In this document: piece after piece, positions 34,123 through 41,436 of the stretch
How the letters are laid out: the number at the start of each line of letters is the position of its first letter
Position numbering within the stretch: position 1 is the first letter of the stretch
From: Deltaproteobacteria bacterium
GTDB taxonomy: Bacteria; Desulfobacterota; Desulfuromonadia; Desulfuromonadales; Geothermobacteraceae
Direction of reading: 5' to 3'
Assembly (NCBI GenBank): GCA_003695205.1
Contig: RFIO01000174.1
Span: forward strand, 1-41,852
DNA length: 41,852 bases
Made by a program: the position numbers and the translations under genes
Notes under the pieces: model-generated
Database searches by the model: none
Seen by the model: only the letters and a program-made list of their open reading frames with translations
What the model was told of the DNA's origin: nothing

Positions 34123-34497
34123 ATGTACACCGATAAAGTCATGGACCATTTCCAGAACCCCCGCAACGTCGGCGAGATCCCCGATGCCAATGGCGTCGGC
34201 GAGGTCGGCAACGCCTCCTGCGGCGACATCATGAAAATCTTTCTCAAGGTCGAGGACAACGTCATCAAGGACGTCAAGTTCAAGACCTTCGGTTGTGGTG
34301 CCGCCATCGCCACTTCATCGATGGTAACCGAGATGGCCATCGGCAAGACGATTGACGAGGCGCTGGAGCTCTCCAACCAGGCGGTGGCCGAGGCCCTTGA
34401 CGGCCTGCCCGCCCAGAAGATGCACTGTTCCAACCTCGCGGCCGACGCGCTGCACGAGGCAATCAAGGACTACAAGGCCAGGCAGCAGGCCGGCTGA
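34123..34497 (+). CDS. iscU: Fe-S cluster scaffold protein IscU/NifU-N
   Basis: The scaffold on which IscS-derived sulfur and iron are assembled into [2Fe-2S] clusters. The 124-residue protein has the three conserved cysteines: Cys33 in NASCGDIMKI (followed by the conserved Asp35), Cys58 in KTFGCGAAIATSSM and Cys102 in KMHCSNLAADA. It lacks NifU's additional central and C-terminal domains, so it is a simple IscU form. RBS CAGGAGA precedes ATG 34123. No hscBA, fdx or iscA gene follows. Confidence 0.95.
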   Translation: MYTDKVMDHFQNPRNVGEIPDANGVGEVGNASCGDIMKIFLKVEDNVIKDVKFKTFGCGAAIATSSMVTEMAIGKTIDEALELSNQAVAEALDGLPAQKMHCSNLAADALHEAIKDYKARQQAG

Positions 34498-34529
34498 GCC
34501 TGCCGGGCTGCCGACAGAAACGGAACAAG

Positions 34530-34570
34530 GGGAGGGTGGGCCGCAGGTGGCCGACCCTCCCTGCTGTTTG
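34530..34570 (+). terminator. Hairpin after iscU
   Basis: GGAGGGT (34531-34537) pairs with ACCCTCC (34554-34560) and inner GGCC pairs with GGCC around a short loop. It lies about 33 bases after iscU. The T-run is weak (CTGCTGTTTG), so it may be a partial terminator or an mRNA-stabilising hairpin before mnmA. Confidence 0.55.
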
Positions 34571-34653
34571 GGGCCGGGGCATATCTGGTCTTTTGTCGCC
34601 TGATCGGGTATAGTGCCGCCTTTCCGAACGCCCGCAGGGAGAATGGTTTTTTC

Positions 34654-35748
34654 ATGTCTGATCTTCTCACATCCAGTTGCAGGCGCATCGTTGTCGCCAT
34701 GAGCGGTGGTGTCGACTCCTCGGTGACCGCCGCCCTGCTGAAGGAGGCCGGCCACGAGGTGATCGGCATGACCATGCAGATCTGGGACTACAGCAAGTTC
34801 GAGGCGCCCGACGGTGAGACCTTTGGCACATGCTGCAGCCTGGATGATGTTTACGACGCCCGCCGGGTGGCTGAGCAGGTCGGCATCCCCTTCTACGTGG
34901 TCAATTTCGAGGATGATTTCCAGCAGGCGGTCATCGATCCCTTCTGCGACGCCTACTTTTCCGGCCGGACCCCCAACCCCTGTGTGCTGTGCAACCAGGT
35001 TCTCAAGTTCGAACGCCTGCTGCGCCGGGCGCGTGAGCTTGAGGCCGACTACCTGGTGACAGGTCACTACGCTGTTGTTACGGGCGGGGAGGGGGATTAT
35101 CACCTGCGCAAGGGGCGGGACGCCGGCAAGGACCAGTCCTATTTCCTCTTCACCTTGACCCCTGAACAGATGCGCATGGTGCGCTTTCCGCTTGGTGGCA
35201 TGACCAAGGCCGAGGTGCGTGCGCACGCCGACCGTCTCGAGCTGCGGGTGGCGGAAAAGCCCGAGAGTCAGGATATCTGTTTCGTTCCTGACGGAGACTA
35301 TGTCCGCTTCCTTGAGGAAGAACGGGGGCCGGGCAGGCTGGATGGCGATATCGTTCATGTTGACGGCCGGGTGCTTGGCCGCCACCAGGGCACCTACCGC
35401 TATACCATCGGCCAGCGCCGTGGCCTGGGGCTTTCCTGGCCGGTGCCGCTCTATGTCGTAGGCATCGATGCCGGCGAACGCAGGGTGATTGTGGGTGAAA
35501 AGGAACATCTGGAGGTGCGCGAGCTGGTGATTGACGGGGTCAACTGGATTGTTGCGCCCGCTTCAGACCGGTTCCGGGCTGCCTGCCGCATCCGCTACCG
35601 GCACAGCGAACAGCCGGCCGAGATCCGCCTGCTCGGCGATGGCCGGGTCGGCATCCGCTTCGACCAGCCGCAACGAGGCGTGACGCCGGGGCAGGCAGCG
35701 GTGATCTACCGTGACGACGAAGTTCTGGGGGGAGGATGGATCGCGTGA
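34654..35748 (+). CDS. mnmA: tRNA-specific 2-thiouridylase
   Basis: Installs the 2-thio group on U34 of Lys, Glu and Gln tRNAs, using sulfur originating at IscS. The 364-residue protein has the PP-loop VVAMSGGVDSSVTAALL (residues 11-27), the catalytic Cys in NPCVLCNQVLKF near 110 and the second Cys in ESQDICFVPDG near 210. The C-terminal beta-barrel follows (TIGQRRGLGL). It is directly downstream of the cysteine desulfurase operon, its sulfur source. The last four bases overlap the mtaB start (GTGA). Confidence 0.95.
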   Translation: MSDLLTSSCRRIVVAMSGGVDSSVTAALLKEAGHEVIGMTMQIWDYSKFEAPDGETFGTCCSLDDVYDARRVAEQVGIPFYVVNFEDDFQQAVIDPFCDAYFSGRTPNPCVLCNQVLKFERLLRRARELEADYLVTGHYAVVTGGEGDYHLRKGRDAGKDQSYFLFTLTPEQMRMVRFPLGGMTKAEVRAHADRLELRVAEKPESQDICFVPDGDYVRFLEEERGPGRLDGDIVHVDGRVLGRHQGTYRYTIGQRRGLGLSWPVPLYVVGIDAGERRVIVGEKEHLEVRELVIDGVNWIVAPASDRFRAACRIRYRHSEQPAEIRLLGDGRVGIRFDQPQRGVTPGQAAVIYRDDEVLGGGWIA

Positions 35749-37037
35749 GCCAGACTGTTGCCATTGCCACGCTCGGCTGCAAGACCAACCAGTTCGAGTC
35801 TGCGGCCATCGAGGAGCAGCTCAGGGGAGCTGGCTATACCATCGTCCCCTTCGAGGAAGGGGCCGACCTGGTGGTGGTCAATACCTGCACCGTGACCGCG
35901 CGCACCGATGCCCAGAGCCGCAACCTGATCCGCCGGGCCCGGCGGCTGAACCTGCAGTCGCGCATCATTGTCACAGGCTGCTACGCGCAGGTGGAGCCCG
36001 AGGCGTTGCGGCGTATACCCGGCGTCGCCATGGTGATCGGCAATGATGAGAAGAAAGATTTGCTACGCTACCTGGCCGAGGAGCGGGAGCGCCAGCTGGT
36101 GGCGACCGACGGCCTGGCCAGGGGCCGTGGAGGCGTTGCCCTGTCGCTGACCAGCTTCACCGATCGCAGCCGGGCCTTCCTGCAGATACAGAACGGCTGC
36201 GATGCCTTCTGCTCCTACTGCATCATTCCCTACGCGCGCGGCAGCAGTCGCTCTGTCCCCTTTGACGAGGTGGTTGAACGGGTCGAACGCCTGGTCGGGT
36301 CCGGATATCACGAAGTGGTGCTGACCGGCATCCACATGGGCGCTTACGGCCTCGACCTCGATCCAAAGTCCAGCCTGACCGAACTTGTTCTTGCCATCGA
36401 GGAGCGTACCGAAATTCCCCGGTTGCGTCTCGGTTCCATCGAGCCGAATGAGATTACTGACCGGCTGATCGAACGGATGGCCACTTCGGATCGGATCTGC
36501 CCGCATCTGCATATCCCGATGCAGTCTGGATCGGACAGTGTTTTGAAGCGTATGAACAGGCACTATGACGCCGGCTTTTTCCACCGACTGGTCGAAAAGA
36601 TTCACCGAAGCGTGCCCGAGGTGGCCATCGGCGTCGATGTTATCGCGGGCTTTCCGGGAGAAACTGAGGAAGAGTTTGACCAGACCTGGCGCCTGATCGA
36701 CCATTTGCCCCTGTCGCACCTGCATGTTTTCCCCTACAGCCGACGCCCGGGCACCCCGGCGGCAGAAATGGCCGAACAGCTCGACGGAGCCCTGATTCGC
36801 GAACGGGCCGCGAAATTGCGCAGCCTGGGCGAGGCGAAGGCGCGGCGCTATGCCGAGCGTTTCGTTGGCCGGGTGCTGGAGCTGGTGGTCGAAGGGGGCG
36901 AAGAGGATGGGTGGCGCCGTGGGCTGTCGCGCAATTACCTTGGAGTGCAGTTCAGGGGCGAGGCCGAGCCCGGTGATCGGGTCTGGGTGCGTGTCGAGGA
37001 GTGGACGGCGGCTGGTCTGCGCGGCAGTCTGATGTGA
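35745..37037 (+). CDS. mtaB: tRNA t6A37 methylthiotransferase MtaB
   Basis: A radical-SAM enzyme that adds a methylthio group to t6A at position 37 of tRNA. The 430-residue protein has an N-terminal UPF0004 domain with three cluster cysteines (ATLGCKTNQFES, VVNTCTVT, VTGCYAQVEPE). A radical-SAM core follows with CDAFCSYCIIPYARG near residue 148. A TRAM-like C-terminal domain ends the protein. The LGCKTNQ motif separates MtaB from MiaB and RimO. GTG 35745 overlaps mnmA; ATG 35736 directly abuts the GGAGG and is a less likely start. Confidence 0.93.
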   Translation: MSQTVAIATLGCKTNQFESAAIEEQLRGAGYTIVPFEEGADLVVVNTCTVTARTDAQSRNLIRRARRLNLQSRIIVTGCYAQVEPEALRRIPGVAMVIGNDEKKDLLRYLAEERERQLVATDGLARGRGGVALSLTSFTDRSRAFLQIQNGCDAFCSYCIIPYARGSSRSVPFDEVVERVERLVGSGYHEVVLTGIHMGAYGLDLDPKSSLTELVLAIEERTEIPRLRLGSIEPNEITDRLIERMATSDRICPHLHIPMQSGSDSVLKRMNRHYDAGFFHRLVEKIHRSVPEVAIGVDVIAGFPGETEEEFDQTWRLIDHLPLSHLHVFPYSRRPGTPAAEMAEQLDGALIRERAAKLRSLGEAKARRYAERFVGRVLELVVEGGEEDGWRRGLSRNYLGVQFRGEAEPGDRVWVRVEEWTAAGLRGSLM

Positions 37038-37058
37038 GGCGTGACCAGTATATTCCCT

Positions 37059-37805
37059 TTACCGTTCCGGCTTGCGAGCTGACAGGAAGGTCCAGTTTTC
37101 CAGGAATGACGGCACGGCCACCTGCTGTTCCCTGATGTCGGTAAAATGTCGTGCCGCCTCGGCGCGAATCTCCCGCAGCAGTTCACCGCTTTCCCTTGCC
37201 AGATCGGCATTGCCTTCCCCCTCGCCACAGCACTGCATGCTGAAAACCCCTCCCGGTTTCAGGGCTCTGGCTATATGTGCCATGGTTTCGGCCATGAAGG
37301 CCTCGCGGCTCTGACCGGAGCGTATCGGGTCCATGGTCAAATCGTAAATGACGCCATCCAGATCGCGTGCCCCGGCAATCCATGCGAAGGCGTCACCGGT
37401 GACAATTTCAGCGCGGGGATGTTCCCTGACATCTCCGGCCAGCTTCGGCAGGTACCTCCGGCACAGGCGCAGGACTTCGGGGTCGATATCGATCTGCCAG
37501 GCTTTTTCAAGAGGCAGGCCGATACGTTCGCAGGATCGGATCAATTCCCACAGAACGCCGCCGTCACCGCCACCGAGGATGGCAACCCGGCCGGTGGCAC
37601 CGTGCCTGAGCAGAGGCGCCACCATGGCGCTTCCATAGATGCTGTCGCTTTCGGATATCTGCAGGTCGCCATCAATGACCAGCTGGCAACCGAAGATGGA
37701 GTGGCGGGTAATTTCGATGCACTGGTAATTGCTGATGGCCGAGGCAATGATTTCCGCCTGCAGGTGGCTGGCGAATTCGGGGTTGCGTTGATCCTTCGTC
37801 AGCAT
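37059..37805 (-). CDS. Spermidine synthase-like aminopropyltransferase-fold protein
   Basis: A 248-residue Rossmann-fold protein of the spermidine synthase superfamily. The nucleotide loop VAILGGGDGGVLWEL (about residues 75-89) and the next acidic strand DIDPEVLRLCRRYLPKL are clear. However, the substrate segment that normally reads DE.xYHEM is here SDSIYGSAMV, and the usual VDSxDP reads YDLTMDP. It may act on a different amine or be a methyltransferase-like relative. ATG 37805 was chosen; upstream GTG and TTG codons exist in frame but overlap the preceding terminator. Confidence 0.75.
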   Translation of the reverse strand: MLTKDQRNPEFASHLQAEIIASAISNYQCIEITRHSIFGCQLVIDGDLQISESDSIYGSAMVAPLLRHGATGRVAILGGGDGGVLWELIRSCERIGLPLEKAWQIDIDPEVLRLCRRYLPKLAGDVREHPRAEIVTGDAFAWIAGARDLDGVIYDLTMDPIRSGQSREAFMAETMAHIARALKPGGVFSMQCCGEGEGNADLARESGELLREIRAEAARHFTDIREQQVAVPSFLENWTFLSARKPER

Positions 37806-37823
37806 GGTTTGTCGCACACCAGG

Positions 37824-37862
37824 AAAAAACAAAAGGCGGGTACCCCGTGGGTATCCGCCTTT
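37824..37862 (-). terminator. Rho-independent terminator after the PxxKW gene
   Basis: Arms 37832-37845 and 37849-37862 pair over 14 positions with one G-T wobble and a three-base loop. On the minus strand the tail is TTTTGTTTTTT. It separates the cysteine-rich gene from the spermidine synthase-like gene, whose ATG lies only 18 bases beyond. Confidence 0.88.
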
Positions 37863-37883
37863 CGTGATTGTCGCGTTCGGGGA

Positions 37884-38162
37884 TTACTTGCCGCCGCGCT
37901 TGGAAGCCTTGAGCGGGTTGATACGCTGCTCGACCACCTTCTTCTCCACCTTCTGGTGCGTGGCGAAGTTGCAGATGGTTACGGCCCATTTCTGCGCCGG
38001 GGAGGGGGCGACGGAGCAGACCTTGCCGATCTTGCTCTCGATGATGCGTTCGCAGCCCTCGCACTGCTCAACGATCGGCTGGCAGGAATTGCCCTCGTAA
38101 ACACAGCCGTTCTTGCTCCAGAAGGTGCACTCGACACCGGGCTGTACTGTCTGACACTGCAT
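37884..38162 (-). CDS. PxxKW-family cysteine-rich protein
   Basis: A 92-residue soluble protein with eight cysteines in its first 64 residues (3, 12, 20, 27, 34, 37, 49, 64) and the signature SPAQKWAVTIC near residue 54 that names the PxxKW family of Deltaproteobacteria. A basic tail follows (Lys/Arg-rich from residue 69). Cysteine spacing suggests metal or cluster binding; the actual function is unknown. RBS AAGGAGA precedes ATG 38162. It is a single-gene transcript with its own promoter and terminator. Confidence 0.85.
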   Translation of the reverse strand: MQCQTVQPGVECTFWSKNGCVYEGNSCQPIVEQCEGCERIIESKIGKVCSVAPSPAQKWAVTICNFATHQKVEKKVVEQRINPLKASKRGGK

Positions 38163-38183
38163 GATGACAAATCTCCTTGAAGA

Positions 38184-38250
38184 TTCGGTTATGATTCAGC
38201 GGTTCAACTCAAAGACCACACTTCATAACCGAAGTAGTGGTTTTTGTCAA
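38184..38250 (-). promoter_or_regulatory. Promoter and palindromic operator candidate for the PxxKW gene
   Basis: On the minus strand, a perfect -35 TTGACA (complement of 38245-38250), a 17-base spacer and -10 TATGAA (complement of 38222-38227). An 11-bp inverted repeat overlaps this -10: TTCGGTTATGA at 38184-38194 and its complement at 38223-38233, centres 39 bases apart. The second arm lies in the mRNA leader close to the RBS. This arrangement suggests control by a repressor or by leader folding. Confidence 0.6.
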
Positions 38251-38307
38251 TCCCTTTTCCCACCGCCCCCTTGACCGGGGGTGGGTTGAAGTTTAGGCTT
38301 GCACCCC

Positions 38308-38601
38308 ATGGACAGACTCAAGCCCGGCAGTCCCGAATGGGAGGCGGTTTGCGAGCGTTGCGGCCGCTGCTGCTGTGAAAAGATTGAATACGAAGGTGTG
38401 GTTTACTATACCGACCGCCTTTGCCCCCACCTCGACCCCGAGACCCGACAGTGTCGGGTCTACCCTGACCGTCGCAAGGTTCAACCCGACTGTGTCGCTC
38501 TCGACCAGAGCCATCTCGATCTGGGCATTTTGCCGCATGACTGCCCCTATGTCGCGGGGCGCTCAAACGCACGCAAACCGCTGCCCTGGCCGGAAGACTG
38601 A
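38308..38601 (+). CDS. YkgJ/YcgN-type CxxCxxCC protein
   Basis: A 97-residue protein of the zinc- or iron-binding CxxCxxCC family. The core is CERCGRCCCEKIEYEG near residue 15, then CPHLDPETRQCRVYPDRRKV near 39 and QPDC near 60, the normal cysteine pattern for YcgN/YkgJ proteins. The biochemical role of the family is not established. ATG 38308 is chosen; an in-frame TTG at 38299 is an alternative, and neither has a clear RBS. It stands alone between divergent and codirectional neighbours. Confidence 0.82.
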   Translation: MDRLKPGSPEWEAVCERCGRCCCEKIEYEGVVYYTDRLCPHLDPETRQCRVYPDRRKVQPDCVALDQSHLDLGILPHDCPYVAGRSNARKPLPWPED

Positions 38602-38756
38602 AATCACGCGTGCGTGCGTACCCTTCCTCTCCTGACGGATTTTTCGGTCGACAGCATGACTTTCCATTTTTTCGGGAACTGGTATTGTAATTCCTGTGTC
38701 GGGTTGCCAAATTGCTGCTTCGGTTTCCCGATTCCCTGCCACAAGGAGGCTCACAT

Positions 38757-40181
38757 ATGTCATTCATCAGCTTCGGCACCTCGGGCTGGCGCGGCATAAT
38801 TGCCGAGGACTTCACCTTTGACAGGGTGCGCGTCGTTACCCAGGCCATTGCCGACCACCTGCGCGATGCCGACCTGACCGGTGGTGGTGTGGTCGTTGGT
38901 TACGATGCCCGTTTTCTCGGCCGGCGATTTGCCGAGGAGGCCGCCCGGGTTCTGTGCGGTGCGGGCCTGAAGGTCTTTCTGTGCGACCGGGACACCCCAA
39001 CCCCTGTGATTGCCCACGAAATTCTGGCGCGCAAGGCCGATGGCGGAATCAACTTCACGGCGAGCCACAACCCGGCCGAGTACAATGGACTCAAGTTCTC
39101 TCCCGCCTGGGGCGGACCGGCGCTGCCGGAGACGACCCGTGACATCGAGCAGCGCGCCAATGCCATGCTCGGGGAAATCACTTTCCGTGAAATGCGCCTG
39201 GAGCATGCGCGCGAGCAGGGATTGCTTGAAGATATCGACCCAGGCACGAATTATCGGGATACCATCAGGTCGCTGATCGATCTCAAGGCGATCAAGACCT
39301 CCGGCATGCGCGTCGCCGTCAATCCGCTCTATGGCACCGGTCGTGGCTATCTCGACAAGCTGCTGTTCGAGGCCGGCGTCGCTGTTTCCACCATTAATGC
39401 CCAGCCCGATCCGACCTTTGGCGGCCTTCCGCCCGAACCGGCGGAAGAGAACATCCAGGATTTTATCCAGTTGGTACGCGATGACGAGGGCATCACCCTG
39501 GGGTTGGCCACCGACGGTGACGCTGACCGTTACGGGATTGTCGATGGGGATGGCAGCTATATTCAGCCCAACGCCGTGCTGGCCCTTCTGGCCGACTACC
39601 TGCTCGGCGTCAAGGGGGAAAAAGGGGCTGTTGCTCGTTCGGTAGCCACATCGCACCTGCTCGACGCCGTGGCCCGTTATCATGGGGTTGAACTGCTGGA
39701 AACCCCGGTTGGTTTCAAGTACATCGGCGAATACATCCGCGACAACCGTATCATCATCGGCGGTGAGGAGAGTGCCGGTCTTTCCATCGGTGGGCATGTC
39801 CCAGACAAGGACGGCATCCTGGCCTGTCTGTTGGTTGCCGAGATGGTTGCCGTGACCGGTAAATGCCTCGGTGAACTGTTGCGCGAACTGTATGAACGGG
39901 TCGGGGTGGTTTGCAGCCGCAGGTTGAATATCCGGCTGACCGATGAGCTCGACCAGGGCTATGACCAGCGCATCGGCCAGTTGCCCGGGACCTTTGCCGG
40001 CCGCAAGGTTGTCGATGTGGTCACCATGGATGGACACAAGTGTCTGCTGGAAGGGGATGCCTGGCTGTTATTCAGGAAATCTGGCACCGAACCGGTTGTG
40101 CGTCTCTACGGTGAAGCCAGGGACGACCAGACCCTGCAGGAGATTCTGGATGCCGGAAAGGCCTTTTTGCTCGGGGAATGA
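38757..40181 (+). CDS. Phosphoglucomutase/phosphomannomutase (alpha-D-phosphohexomutase)
   Basis: Interconverts hexose-1- and hexose-6-phosphates for cell-surface sugar or glycogen metabolism. The 474-residue protein has the four expected domains: FGTSGWRGIIAEDF at the start, the phosphoserine loop NFTASHNPAEYNGLKFS near residue 95, the metal site TDGDADRYGIVDGDG near 255, the sugar-specificity loop GGEESAGLS near 335 and the phosphate-binding FRKSGTEPVVRLYGEA near 438. Specificity for glucose or mannose is not fixed by these motifs. AAGGAGG precedes ATG 38757. A strong terminator follows. Confidence 0.94.
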   Translation: MSFISFGTSGWRGIIAEDFTFDRVRVVTQAIADHLRDADLTGGGVVVGYDARFLGRRFAEEAARVLCGAGLKVFLCDRDTPTPVIAHEILARKADGGINFTASHNPAEYNGLKFSPAWGGPALPETTRDIEQRANAMLGEITFREMRLEHAREQGLLEDIDPGTNYRDTIRSLIDLKAIKTSGMRVAVNPLYGTGRGYLDKLLFEAGVAVSTINAQPDPTFGGLPPEPAEENIQDFIQLVRDDEGITLGLATDGDADRYGIVDGDGSYIQPNAVLALLADYLLGVKGEKGAVARSVATSHLLDAVARYHGVELLETPVGFKYIGEYIRDNRIIIGGEESAGLSIGGHVPDKDGILACLLVAEMVAVTGKCLGELLRELYERVGVVCSRRLNIRLTDELDQGYDQRIGQLPGTFAGRKVVDVVTMDGHKCLLEGDAWLLFRKSGTEPVVRLYGEARDDQTLQEILDAGKAFLLGE

Positions 40182-40247
40182 CAGAAGATGACCTGCAGCA
40201 GAGAGACACAGGCAGGCAAAAGGTAAAAGGTAAAGAACAGAAATAGG

Positions 40248-40290
40248 AAAAGGCCGCCAACCTGTTGGGTTGGCGGCCTTTTCTTTTGGG
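40248..40290 (+). terminator. Rho-independent terminator after phosphohexomutase
   Basis: A perfect 15-bp stem (40248-40262 with 40268-40282), five-base loop and a TTCTTTT tail. It begins 66 bases after the stop. Because the stem starts with AAAA on the left arm, it can also act on the minus strand, where the FmdB-type gene ends at 40324. Confidence 0.93.
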
Positions 40291-40323
40291 TTGTTCCGGG
40301 GCACGCCCGGAGCTTCATCAGCC

Positions 40324-40512
40324 TCAGGTAAACCCGGAACCTGCCGGTGCGGCACAGGACGTTGCGGTTCCCGCCGTCGTACGCGCGGGGATAGATACGG
40401 CCTTTGGTGCCGGTTCTTTACAGTCAGGGCAGGGGTATTCCTTTTTGGCCGTCCGCAAAAGTTTCTCGAAGGTTCGGTCGCACCTCGAACAGTGGAACTC
40501 AAACAGCGGCAT
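40324..40512 (-). CDS. FmdB-type zinc-ribbon protein
   Basis: A 62-residue protein starting MPLFEFHCSRCDRTFEKLL, the FmdB/CxxC-CxxC-SSSS family pattern. Zinc-ligand pairs are CSRC (8-11) and CPDC (28-31). The tail is Ala/Thr/Gly-rich. The family is often called a regulatory protein, but direct evidence is thin. GGAGG lies 7 bases before ATG 40512. It is convergent with the phosphohexomutase gene and divergent from the EIIA regulator gene. Confidence 0.88.
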   Translation of the reverse strand: MPLFEFHCSRCDRTFEKLLRTAKKEYPCPDCKEPAPKAVSIPARTTAGTATSCAAPAGSGFT

Positions 40513-40637
40513 CAGAGATCCTCCAAAAGGGAGTTTGGTTTAAAGATATATACAAAATATGCGCCGTAGCGTTTCCGGTCAAGGGGACTGCAGGCAGGAT
40601 TTGACTCGACCAGCCATTTCCGATTTAAAGACCATGG

Positions 40638-40665
40638 TTGACAATTTTAGAAAAATCCCGATAAT
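40638..40665 (+). promoter_or_regulatory. Sigma-70 promoter for the HTH-EIIA gene
   Basis: A perfect -35 TTGACA (40638-40643), a 16-base AT-rich spacer and a 5-of-6 -10 GATAAT (40660-40665). Transcription should begin near 40672, which leaves a usable leader for the ATG at 40709 but almost none for the ATG at 40682. Confidence 0.75.
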
Positions 40666-40708
40666 GTCCAAAAATGTCTAAATGGATAGAAAAATTACTG
40701 GTATTTTC

Positions 40709-41434
40709 ATGAATTTGTCAGTCAAAGACGCATCCTCGCTACTGGCTGTCTCTGAGAAGACCATCTATCGCTGGATCCAGCAGGGTTCCATCCCGGTTTA
40801 CAAGGTCCACGGCAGTTATCGATTCAATCGTGCCGAACTGATCGAATGGGCCACGTCTCGGCGTCTTGGTGTTTCGGCCGACGCTTACACCGAACCGGTC
40901 CAAGATGCTCAGCCACTGCCCGGTTTAAGCGAGGCTATGGAAGCAGGTGGAATTATATACCGTCTTGATGGGCGAGATCGGGACGAGGTGCTTCGCTCAC
41001 TGGTCGACCACCTGCGCCTTCCTGAAGAGGTCGACCGCGGTTATCTGCAAGAGGTGCTGATCGCCCGCGAGGAACTGGCGTCGACCGCTTTCGGCGGCGT
41101 CGCGCTACCCCATCCGCGCAATCCAGGGCTGCTCAACCTGAGTCAGATGACCCTGACCCTGGCGTTTCTGGAACACCCGGTCGATTTCGATGCCATCGAC
41201 GGTCAACCGGTCCAGGTACTGTTCGTTCCCCTGGCGCCGACTCTGCGCGGACATTTGCACCTGCTCAGACAAGTCGCCTTTGCCCTGCACGACGCCGAGG
41301 TCCGAGCCGTGCTGCAGCAACAGGGGAGCCGCGAGGAGATTTTCAGGGTTTTCGAAAAAATCAGTGAAGCCCTTGGAAAAAACGGCTACGGAACCGGGGC
41401 TGATTCCGCCACAGATCAAGGAGGCAAAGCCTGA
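40709..41434 (+). CDS. HTH (excisionase/MerR-like) - PTS EIIA fusion regulator
   Basis: A 241-residue fusion. Residues 1-50 (NLSVKDASSLLAVSEKTIYRWIQQG) form a helix-turn-helix of the HTH_17/excisionase type. Residues about 75-220 form a fructose/nitrogen-type PTS EIIA domain with the phosphorylatable His135 in GGVALPHPRNPG. No EIIB, EIIC or other PTS gene is nearby, so regulation rather than sugar uptake is likely. ATG 40709 is chosen from the promoter position and the family N-terminus; ATG 40682 is in frame. It ends 3 bases before the hyfB-like start, suggesting it controls or accompanies that operon. Confidence 0.85.
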   Translation: MNLSVKDASSLLAVSEKTIYRWIQQGSIPVYKVHGSYRFNRAELIEWATSRRLGVSADAYTEPVQDAQPLPGLSEAMEAGGIIYRLDGRDRDEVLRSLVDHLRLPEEVDRGYLQEVLIAREELASTAFGGVALPHPRNPGLLNLSQMTLTLAFLEHPVDFDAIDGQPVQVLFVPLAPTLRGHLHLLRQVAFALHDAEVRAVLQQQGSREEIFRVFEKISEALGKNGYGTGADSATDQGGKA

Positions 41435-41436
41435 CC

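Noticed and set aside
40190..40240. Short direct repeats (AAAGGTAAAAGGTAAAG)
   Set aside because: Too short and too A-rich to be more than a local purine tract before the terminator.
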